From Rallus limicola (lineage: Eukaryota; Chordata; Aves; Gruiformes; Rallidae), in the NCBI GenBank assembly GCA_022605955.1, contig JAKCOZ010000003.1:58156179-58220178 (forward strand): 64,000 nt of DNA, given 5' to 3'. The position numbers and the translations under genes were made by a program. Positions 14,021 to 26,000 of the stretch are shown one piece after another; within the stretch, counting starts at the first letter, position 1, and every line of letters starts with the position of its first letter. The notes beneath the pieces are model-generated. The model was not told where the DNA came from. It was given only the letters and a program-made list of their open reading frames with translations, and did not search any database.

Positions 14021-17000
14021 GCAGCCTGCTTTTCTTGTTGCAATGGGGTGACATATGTTTTCAGATTTAAAGGTCTTTTCCTGATCCTTGGATGTTCTTC
14101 CAGTTGCACTTGGAATAAGTGTTTAGGCAACTTCGACTGTATGATTAATAGTGAAATCATGGCCTGCTAAATGTTCTCAGATTCCAGTGTGCTTAAGGAA
14201 ACACTTTGGATAAGAAAAATAAGAAGGAAACAATGTGATTTCATTTTATATTATTGACTTATGTTATAGCATAAGAAAATCTCACAATAGTGTATTTTAG
14301 ATTGGTCATCAGTCCTGGGTTGACGGTTGGAATTTTTTCTGCAGATGCTCGGAACTGCATTTTTCAATTAAATCAGAGTACGAAGTCTAAATTTCCAAAG
14401 TTAAACAGTTTTTTTTTCACTCAATACTGATTTAATTTAGATACTAGAGATCCATCTACAGTCATTAAAACCCTAGTACAAGTCTTTTAATATAATGTAT
14501 TATTAGTGTAAAAGCTCTGTGTTAGTGCTGTTATGAAGCTCTGTAAATTCCAACAGCTTGTCAAGAAAATAAATGCTACTACAGTTTGCTAGTTTTAAAA
14601 AGTGTTTTATAAGCTGTGATTAAACAATTTTAGCATTCAAATGTAAAATGATCTTTCTTATAATGTTTTTATTTGGTATGGATTTTTAGATGCCAGGTAT
14701 TTTCAGCACGAATTATGGATGGTAACAGATGTTCATACCGAAACTGCTATGGCTGTGATTAGATCCATGGCAAGATTCATGGCTGCTTATTTCACAAATC
14801 AGCTGCTCTATATCTTCCCCCCACACAGTGTTGATGTCTTGCATCCACTTCACATTAAACAAGGTATTTTCTCCAAAACCAGTTTAACTCCTACTCTGTA
14901 TTTACATGCATTAACTTGGTGATTTATACTTTTAGCACCATTAACTTGTTAGTTTAAGTCCTGCTTTTCAGCATTTTTCTGAGAATTAATATCTATCATA
15001 GTGAGTGGCTTTTCTGTTTTCTGCAGGACATTCTGTTTAAAGATTTCCCTTGTTAGGAAATTGTCATGTTTGTTTCAGAGTTAATTTTTCAGTGATTTAA
15101 AGTAATGTGAATGTATGAATTCTATATTATACATCTGATAACATGCAGATTTATTTAATCTTTACAATGTGTCTTTTGTGTGTCAGGCTTATCTCCACGT
15201 ATTATTCCACTGCAACACAGTTTGGTTACCAGAGCTGTCAGGGACCAGAACCTTTCATCTGTGTGGACAGCTGAATATGCTCTTGATTTGTTCTTTATTG
15301 GTGGACTCATTCCAGAGGCTGTGTGGTTAACACGCAGTCTTGGGGACTGGAAACTGTCTGTTTCAATTGGTGTGGCCTACCAGCTCTATTGCCAGGACTC
15401 TGCTGAAATCTCAAGGTAAATTTGAGCTTCAAATTAGTATACTCTATTTTGTAATTAATGTTACTTGCATTAAGCTTTTAGTAACAAGGCATATCCTTCG
15501 CCTCAAAAATTGCTATTGCCAGACCCCTGAGATTAGTTACTTTGTCTCAGATAGTGATTTAACAGTGTTTCATTAGATTATCTGTGCAAATTCTTTTTAT
15601 TAACAGTTTCCTGTTACACTTGCAGACTTAAAACTGCATCCTGTCTCCTGCCATTACACTTGTCACCAATGCAGACTTTTCAGGAAAAATTACAGTCTTT
15701 GTTAGGACAGCCGGTTACTTCTGAAGCATCAGGATGTGCTAAACATAAGCAGTTTACAGGTACATCAGATTATAAATAACTGTTTATTTTTCATGTTATT
15801 TTATGGCATATTCTTTGTTATAAACTGTCTTAAAAAGAAACAATTACTTTTCCTTCTCCAGTGTGAGCATTAGTATTATAATACATTCAAATTCTTCAAA
15901 TGTGATTTTGCTTTGATCATGAGCCCTGTTGTCAATCTTACTTTGTGTGTATTGGACAAAACATTTTTGTCTAAAATTAATAATAAATTTAGTTTGGAAG
16001 GAAATGAAAACTTCATTAAAACAAAAAAAAAAGATGATACCCTGAAGCACATGTGAATGTATTAACAGAATGGTTAGAATCATCATACTTTAAACAAGTT
16101 GTATGATGGTATTTCATTTTTGCATTTCCTTTCTGTTAGGAGGGCATGGTATCTGATAACCTGGTGGCTGTGCCCCCAGGTCCAACAGTTAGTAAGACTG
16201 AGAATGGATTCTCAGTAGGCACATACAAACACACACACACCACCTCTATACAACTGACCCATGGAGATCAACACCTATAACTGTGCTCAGTAGTCGCACA
16301 AACTGTGCCAACAATCCCATTGTTTCCCTCTCCTGGTAGTCAGGATGGAGGTCTGCATATACATACTTGAAGGTATAATGCAAATTCCCCCATTGTTGGG
16401 CTTAGACCTAGTAGCTGCATCTCCCACATTGCAGACATCTGCATATACAAGCCACCAAAGCCCCAGCCTCACTACATTTCCTGGTACAGACCTGCTCACA
16501 GATACCCTCCTGCCTCACACAGTCACTGTCTACACCCCCACATAAGTCTCCGGGCTTGAATATACATACAGTCCATCGAGTAGCTAGCTGGTCTGGGATC
16601 CTCAGTCCTTTCAGATGCCTCATCCTTAAAGACACACATGCCTGTGCATACACTGTCCTTCTGGTAGGTGGTCATGACTTCCTTGGTCCCTCCAGTATCC
16701 AGATCCCTTTGTCTTGCCCTTAAAGACATGTAGACATACAAGCAGGTTTCTGCCAGTTGGACAAGTCTTTACAGGTCCCTCTAGTCCCTGCCAGCTGCTG
16801 TGGTTTCACTGTCACAGCAGTGAGACATACCCTTAGCTCCCAGGCTGTTTAATTTACCATGCCTTAGTCTGACTTGATACTTGGTAGCATTCACACAGTC
16901 ACTTAAGTAGCCTCACATGCTCCAGTGGCTGGCACTGTGGTCCTGCTGCAGCTGCCAGCACTTGATTTGAATTAACTCCAGTCTCTGCATTTGTTTGCAT

Positions 17001-20000
17001 CCCAGGCACAAAGGCTTTCTCACCCATGGTCCCACTCCAGTCACTGACACTTGAATTCCTATGCACAGACACAGGATAGAATGTCCCTTGCCAAGGAAAA
17101 CAGAAGTGCAGTGGAGGTGCAGCTGCCACTACTGCATGCCACACCATTGATTTTATTCCTAAGAATCCCATAATGAGTTTTGAGTAATCCCAAAAAAGCT
17201 CTTTCTTGCATCTTTTGGTATAGCTTATCCTTCTTAACAGTAACCCCTCAGTCCCATTGGCTCATCTGGATGGGTTTCATCGGTGGACACTGGGACTGAT
17301 GGCTACGCTGGAAAGGGTGTGGATGGAGTGTCCATTTCTCTGAGTACACAGATTAACTGTGGGCCTGTGGAGATGAACTTATCAGGGGCTAATTTTTCTA
17401 CTGTGAGTAGATGGGTCTAGGTGTTAATCAGGTTTGCCAAGCTCCTGTTGCCTCTATGCTCCTTTGTATATGTGTATACAAGCTTTTCATCAGATAACCT
17501 AATTCGTACTTGACTACTGAAGTTCTCCCAATTAGCTAGGTCAACCTGCCCTTGTTTACTTTTTACAGAAGGTTTACTACAATGATCTCTATTCATTACT
17601 TTCTTTTTGTGTGTTTGAAAACCACATTTCAGGTTCCTGTCAGCAGGTAGATGTTTGGGGTATGGCTTTGATAAAGATTAACACTGTGTAGATTCTTCTT
17701 TTGTACTCATTTCCAAGGATTTTGTTTCAAATAGACGCGCACATATGTGCAGTATGTAACAATCTGTAAGTATTGTAAGTAGTGGCAAGATTTTGCATCA
17801 CCTAATTCTAGGAGATGAGGGGAAGAAAAAGTAACAATTATGTAAAAGAGAGTCAATAAATTTCCCTTTCCTTCATTGTTATCCTTATTGATAAAAAGAG
17901 TAATTATAGTCATTTTTAATAGTATACCTACTTTATGCCTGCTTGGTGAGAATCATTTGCCAGAATGTTATGCCATGCAAATGCATAGCTGAAGAGTTCA
18001 GTTCACTATCTAGAAAGGCAGTATCTTCCCTCTCAATGTGGCAAAACTTAAAATTAATATTGAATACTATTTTCAAATGTGAGACATCTTATCTTAAAGC
18101 AACTAGATGTGATGTATACATTGTAATAGGTGAATGCAAATTCTGAGATGTAACCTCATCATTTCAAAATCAAGGTCATGATTCACTGAGTCAGTTTATT
18201 GGTTTCTGTGCCAAATATTTTATAGATCCCATTGAAGAAGAAGATGCAAATGTTCTTTATAGTTCAATGCAGGAACTACTGAAAGCAGCTGTTATGGCAG
18301 ATTCTGATATTCTCTCAGAGACACTTCAGGTTTTGATGGATTCTGCCAGGGATCTTAGCAGAAAATTATATGGTTTAGTTCCACATGGGCTTTATCTTCC
18401 AGCACCACCGCTGTACTGTCCTCAGCCAGCTTCTCTCAGTGAAGTAAGTATGCACTATAGAAGTTGCATGTGCCTTTGTTTAAATGCATTTGTGAAATAA
18501 TCATGGTCTCATTTTTCCATGTTTTTTCCATGTCCATTCATTTACTTGAGTAACACCATAGTGATAAATATGTGTGCCTTTTTTTTTTTTTCTTTCCCCT
18601 AAAGGATCTGTGCTCTAAAGAAAAGGGAAATATTATTAGGAGCAGAAACAACATTTAGGTCAAATTCCTTGTTGTATGTGTCCCTTCTCATTTTGGGTCT
18701 TGTTCTTGTCTTGGAATTTACATTTTTCAGGAAGGCTGCAATGACATTCTTTTAAAAATTGAGAGAGAAAGTCGTCAGAAAATTTCAGGAATTCTTCAGC
18801 GAATTATCTTGCTCTTCCGGGCTGCTCATTGTTCCTGCCCAGCAGCACAGTGGTATGTTGCAGGATTGAAGTGGGCAAGAAAAATTATGCAAAAAGTAAG
18901 CATTTAACTTTCTTTTTTCTGGTAAATTGGTTATCAATTGTAAATATTACTGACAAGTTTGCAGTTGCATTGCAGAAGTATTCAGTCTCATCTGGACTTT
19001 GATGTCATGTGTTTTATATGTTGTGTTGTAGTTTTAAATTTCATGTTAATTGCCTTTAGAAAATCAGAACATAGGGTATCCACTTCATAAAGTTTCTATA
19101 TGGCTTTCCATACCCACTTAGTGACATACAAACTGTTTTCTTTCTCCATTGGAAAGAAACAAGCTGATTTTAATTGGGAGTTATAACTGTTAACTAGAAG
19201 CATGTTCCAAATAATTTGGAAAAATGGTCCTCTTAGTGCAGAGAGCATGGGTTTGAAAAGATCTTGTTCTCCTCATGTACGTGTTGTTTACACAGAACCA
19301 GATTCAGAATATGTTGATGAAAAAATATTGTGTAAACTTGGGCTTTTCTTAGGTTATTGTTACACAGCTACTTAAAGAAGGGTCTGAGTGTGACTGTCTG
19401 CCTTCACTCAACCCACCTACACCAGCATTCATGCAGTGACCCTCATTGGGAACTGATCTGACTGACAAATACTTCCTTCTGCTTGCTCATGGCATGGTTG
19501 CATGTTTAACGTTGGCATGGGGAAGTAATCAGAAGAAACAACTGAAACAAGAGGGAAAACTAGACTCTGCTTTGGTTGACAGAAGCTTGGACTGTGTTGG
19601 ATTAAACTGGTTTCTTAACAGTGATCTTAGTTCTAACACTTTGTTGCTCTTGTATTTCATGGCAATCGTGAGTTTCATGAGGACTATGCAGACAAAAGCA
19701 TTTTTTGATGCCTTGGTTCATACTAAAGCAACTCCTTCAAATTAATTCTGAGAATACTGGTTTGAAGAAAATGGAAAGCAAACTTAAGGGAATTTTACTG
19801 ATCTTGGTGGTACTCGGCAAACAGCCAAGAGGCTGTACATGTAATAGTGATTCATGCAAAACTTTGACCTACTATTAGTTCAATTTTTATTGTTTATTTA
19901 ATTCTTTATTTTTACTATCCATAGATACGAATGAAAAGATCTCTTCCTTTGCTCAGTCCATTCCCAGAGACTTTGCTTCGTTATTCCAATTTCCACACTG

Positions 20001-23000
20001 TTTTCTATAGATCTACGTTGTCTGGAGACCATCAGTTTGATGATACTACCTGTAAAATTTTAGGTCTGTATGGTATGGAATAAAATAGAATAATTTAGAA
20101 CTGAAAAAAAAACCAAATGAGAAGCCACAGGTACAAAGAAAACCATATTGGCTTGAAGTAGTATATATAATGTGTGCTGAAACATGTCTGCTTTCTAGCT
20201 TTGATGTTGGTTAGCAGAATTCTTAATCTGAAAGTTGCAGTTGTGGATTGTTGTGTGTGTATAGATCTCACAGCTGTGAAAGAACATGAACATTAAGTGG
20301 AACTAAAGCTTTCTAGCTACAAAGCACAATTGAAAATTCAAGAACGAGTAATTTCTTTCCTCAGCTCCTTTTAAGATAATACTCTTTTTCTCTAGCTAAA
20401 AATCTAAAAAAAAAAAATTTTCTTATTTACAGAGAATCTTGCCATGCTGCATGTTTGTGTTGTAGGTTGGTTCAGAGAACTATGTGCTTTGTGTTGGATG
20501 TTTCATGTTCGAGAAAGATTATCTGAAAACTGTAGACGGTACCAAACTGCAAGGGAAAATTCTAACAATTGCAAGGTAAAGATACATTTAAATTGCATAA
20601 AGGTATAAGAAGAATTCTGAAGGTGTGCTCTGTGTTTTTATGAGAACTTTTATTTGCTTAGTAACACATAATTAGTGGTAAGTACTTGATGCTACAGAAT
20701 AGTGCTGTCCCTGTGAACGTCCTTATAACAGTATTTCATTTGGACATTTGTTTGATACTTAACCCAGATAATTGAAGAGAGATTGATAGGAGAGAATAGT
20801 TCCTGCATGTCTACCTACATTTTTTTCAAGTTTTTTTTTTTTTTCTCCTCACTACATAAAGATACTTTGGGTGATCCCTGACCAGGGTATGTTTAATGCA
20901 CAAAAAAACCTGCCAAAACAAAACAAAAAAACCAATCAACCCTAGTTTAGCAGCTTGGCTGTCCTTAACAAAGTTTGCTTCCAAACAAGTCCAAAATTTC
21001 TCTTCACTATAAAAATCAAGATTCAAATAAACAAGATGGCTGTGTTTCAAATAGAATAATTTAATTTTTCTGTGCTTTGTGTTAGAGTGCCAAAGGTAGA
21101 AATGGAGTATTTCAAAATAATCTCATCCATTTTAAAAGCCTCTTGAATGGAATAAATATATTGCTCCCAAGAAAGAAGCCTTACGTCACAATAAAATTAT
21201 GTACTTCATCTGCTAATCAGTATATTTAATTAGTTACGGTTAGTTTAGTTCAGAGTAAAGTTTTACTCTAAATGACAGCAAGCAGACTCTTTAGCATAGT
21301 GTTAATGGAATTACTTCCTAAGCTCATTTAATGAAATCCTCTTTTTTGGTCCATTACCATCTTGACCTGTCTTCTAGCATCATATACTTCTCTGTTACCT
21401 AATCAAGTTAGATACTTCTTATTATTTGTTGGCCAGGGAAGAACAATTACAATTTGCAATGTATGAATAATTTAGCAGAAATACATTGTTTTTATCAATT
21501 AATGTTTCTATAGCAAGGCTATTTATTTTTTTCCTAGGATCCAAAGAAGAATGAATATGATGCCTCCACAGTTGAGCATTGCCTGAATGCAGTGGAGTGG
21601 GCTTGTCGACTGCTTCCATTCTGCAGGTTCATGAATGTTGAAGAATTAGTTCAAGATGTAATTTTGAGTCTGCTTGGAGAATTGCCACCATTGAAAAAGG
21701 TAGAAGAGATTAAAGCTAGAACAAAAGGAATAGAGATAATCACAAATGTTTTTTTCTTATAAAAGCTACTGATTAAACACTCTGATGGTGTGAATTCTGT
21801 TGGAAACTACGGCTTGTATGTGAACTACATGAAAAGATGCTTTATTTTGTGCAGGTGGCAGAGATTTTTGTAAAAGCTTTTCCTAATCCTGAAGATATAA
21901 GAGTTCCTCTAAGAGATAAGTATCAAGGACTTCAGCAGCGACTCAGGCGCAGTATTGTTAGAGGTAATATGCATCCTTCTTCAGAAAATATTAAACAAAC
22001 TTTCTTTTTTTCCCTACTTTTTAATTAATTTGTGATGATACCTTTTTTCATACCCCATGTAAAACAGTTACAGTTTTCAGTTAGAATACTTAGTGATAGT
22101 TTTGTGGCATTATCTGTATTGTCTTTCTGATATGTCTATACCAATATCAGAGTTGTTGGTGTTTCTTCACTTTATCACAGTTTCTGTCTGTATGTCTAAA
22201 TGGCTATAATTTATGACGATTCAAAGCTCATTCAAGTCTCAATTTAAGAGACTAATTGAAAACTGAGAAGTTTACATGTGAAGTCTCTTGGGGTTTTTTT
22301 CTTTCAGAAGGTACAGAAAATGAAGAAATGATGTCTGCTGTTATACAAGCTACTGAAAAAGTGAGAATGAAGGTCTTGAGAGGTGTAATAAAGAACATAG
22401 GCCCCATAGAAATTAATATTTGGGAGCCAGTAGAAGAGGAAGCAGCAGATGATGTGGAACAGTGTTATGACAGGTTCTCATTAGGCACCAGTCTAAGCAG
22501 AAGCACGCTTACTGATCTTGGGAATCCTCAAGTATGCAGTGATGCTGACACAGCAGATACGCTTTCTGATGTTTTGTTTACTGAAGAAAGTAGAGCTCAA
22601 ACACCTCCACACCAAAGGTATGAAAAAAATTCCAACAAAAAGCTTTCTATTTAAAAAAAAAAAAGTTATCTTTCAGTTCAAGTAATCTTTCCACCAAACA
22701 TAATTGTCATGTTTCATAATTTGTCAAATGAATAATTACAAACCTACCAAATCTTACAACTGCCAATGTTACATCAGTTACTATATGACTAATAGATTAT
22801 TGAAGTGTAAATTACAATCAGCTGTGACCACATTCATATATAATACTGCTAATTTGCTGTCTATGTAAAAACTATGGATTTTGCATGTGATTAATTTGCC
22901 ACCTTGACATTGTATTAATTTAAATTTGGGGTTGCTAGTTCCCCATTTTTATCAACAGAGGAAGGAAAGGAACTGGTGTTGCGTTTACTTATTTTTTCAT

Positions 23001-26000
23001 GTAATAGTGCTTAACATGGGATTTGGTGTTAATGGTACTTACGTTTCTTCTATAACAGGGATAATGAACATGGGAGGCATGGAGAAGTGAGCAGTAAAAA
23101 TACCACGCACAAGACAAAATCTCATAACTGGAAAACAAAACAAAAAGAGAAACTATGTGGAAAAGACAGAGATAAACAGTGTGATTTGCCTGTAGTTGGT
23201 GTGTGGGAATTCGAACGTGATGATGATGAATATGTTAATTTTTTAGAACTCTTTCTGAGTTATATTATTGAGAGAGACCTGATAAAGTACAGTGACAGTG
23301 GAATTCCATTTCTTAGAAGCTTTTCTGAACTTCTTCGCCAGCATGAATTAAACTCTCTCTTTTTTGATGTTCATACAACACTAAAACGACGACAAAGCAA
23401 AACTAGAATCCAAAATGTGTTTAGAGCAGGATCTTGCTATACTGTCACCCTGGCATCTTCTGATCCTGAAACAGTGCCTGTCTATAATGAAAACCAAAAT
23501 CTTTTGGAAAATCCAAGCATCGTACAGTCCATTGTACAGAAAACAGAACCTTCTCTGCATAACTTCATGAAAGGACTTAATGAAGGATTATTTGGTTTAA
23601 AACACAAGTCAATTTATAGATCTAAGAGTGACAATCAAGGAGTCACTGTTGCACCAGCATGTCAGGCCTTTCCTAACCATTCTTTCTGTAGCCTGCAAAC
23701 TCAGGCAACTTCAAAATACACTTACAAAATTGTTGATGTAGTTGGTCTTGTACCAGGAGAAGAACTAGCTATAGAACTGATGGGTAAGTTGAGCAGTATT
23801 GCAAAATTGCTTGAGTGGATGATCAGATGGTCTGATAAAAGACTGCTCTGTGGTTCCAACAAACAAGATGGCTTAGAAGAGTTTTTCCCAGTGATACATG
23901 TGAAAACTTCAGCAGCTGCTGTCCTTACTTCCTTATGGCTGTTAGAATGGTTACACAGAGAGGGATCTCAAGCAAAGGGCATAAAATTTAAGGTAAGAAA
24001 GAGAATGGGGTGTCAGTGAAATGAAGTATACATGAAAGGCTTTGAGGGAAATAGGTTGTGGCAGTGTTTTGGAGAGGGCTTTTCTCCCAGATCAAAAGAA
24101 ATTTTGTCTTAGCTTTGTTTTGTATTTTCTGTTTTCTAACAAATGCCACCTGTATTTTACTTAGAAAATGCTGCCAAAATTTTGCATGGGCGTCTAAGTG
24201 GGTCATTACATGGTTGTCTTCGGTGATAATTTTAGAGTTTTGTGTTATATGTGATGAAGGCCAAATCTTACTGTATGTCTTTGCATAGAGTATATTTAAT
24301 GCTCACATAGTGTCTTTTGACACCTGAGGCTCAATTGAAGCTGACAAATCTCTCTCTAATTTTGTTTCCTTTGGGTAATTCAGAGGAACATTGCTTCACT
24401 TAATGGAAAAGGGGGCAAAACTCATGTTCCGCAGGCAACTGTAAACACAGAATTTCTCAGCTATAGTAAAGGATATGAAGTTAAGCATAAACATAGAATA
24501 TGAAATCGTTGGGAATATTTTTTTTTAAATATCAGGTGTTAACTAGCGGGTTTTTCAATCATTGTTAATAGACTCCAGATAATCAGTATCGGAAAGAAAT
24601 TAAATCTCTATCAGAAGACCAGACTAGAACAGACAAAGAAAGTAATACAGATGAAGAATCTTCTATACTGGCCAGTCCTCCTCTTGATGTTCAGAGTGTA
24701 CAAGCCTATGATGATCCTGGTGAAACTGATTTTGGGTAATTTTGTTTTTTTTTTTTAACCTAAGAACTCTAGTTGGTCATAATTCCTCAGCCAAGCACCA
24801 TATCAGTATGAACCATGTGTTATATACGTGTTTGATTTTGAGTGTAAAATTGAACTCATACATGTTGTTCACAGCTACAGGAAGGAGGTTAAATATGCTC
24901 CATCAGCAGATACACCTCATAGTAGAAACCAATGTAGCTGTTGTACATGAAGTGAATTGTACATGGCTGTTTGTAAACTTAGTCATGTGGAAGTGGAATC
25001 TAGATGTTTTTATATAACTGACATCATGGTTTTCTGAAATAATTGAGGTAACTTACACTCTTCTTACTGTAACTGCTTTCTGGTGAGATGAGAGTTCACA
25101 ACATTAATTTATTTTTCCTGAATCTGTATTCTAGCAGTGTGTGCATGACAAAAAAATAGATGGAAATATTTAAAATACTTTATTTGTTAATATTTTACAT
25201 GGTTCTGAAGATGGAGATTCCTTAATCTGAAACCCTTTTTGAACTTTTCATCTTCTGCTGCGTTAAAAACCCAAGATCTTTCGTATTAGTGTTCCAAGAT
25301 AGTATTGTGTGTCTCTGACAGGTTTCTTGGAGGCCTTTTTGTTTGTTTGCTGAGGTTTGTTGTTGTTGGGATTTTTTTTAAAATGGAGGCAGGGTTTGTG
25401 TGAGAGAGAAATGTAGTCTTTAGCAGATTCATTTGAAGTCATGGTGCAGTTTATGTCTTCTGGTTTTGGTAGATCATATGAATTAGTTCCATTTTTCTGC
25501 ATAATTAGATGCACCTTTCAGATCCGCAGCTGAAAGATGTACCATTAATGTTACTGAAATACCACTACTATACCAAAAAGTAATGTTGAACTTGTTTTAA
25601 TTGACATTCAAGAAGAATCTTTATATGAACATTAATTATATCACAGCAGTGTTTATTTTACATTTATGCTCTAGCTTGGAATCTGAGAGGAATGGCATAC
25701 TTAAAGATACTCATATTATTTCTGTTATAAATTACCTTTTGCAATTACCAGAATGTCTACAAATTCAAAATATTTTGATGAGATGGAAAATAATCATGGG
25801 AATTGTTCTGTACCTGAAGATCTTAATGAAGTGGAACCATTTGTTCAGGAGGAGTTAGATACAGCATCAGAAAGAGGTTAGTTTTTATAACTTTGGTCTA
25901 TAGCCTGACATACAAAACAGTAGGAATTTTGCCTGATTAGGATTGTATGTCCTGCTGTTTGTTTAACCAAAATATGGAAATAGGTTTTACTCATTCTGTT

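Larger units (their letters stand above)
13898..18225 (+). other. CPLANE1: Introns between exons 11 and 15
   Basis: They contain the CA microsatellite and the unclassified GC-richer insert of the 2.5-kb intron 15760-18225. The remaining parts are ordinary AT-rich intron. Confidence 0.7.

Noticed and set aside
13954..14160. Open frames coding long His-Thr or Cys-Val runs.
   Set aside because: These are translations of the CA microsatellite in an intron.
16287..16741. Several overlapping open frames of 66-81 codons on both strands.
   Set aside because: They sit in the unclassified GC-richer insert, have no shared family signature and overlap each other in different frames.
19446..19745. A 99-codon intronic open frame on the + strand.
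   Set aside because: It is not flanked by splice sites in a compatible phase and resembles no family I know. Exons 16 and 17 join in frame without it.
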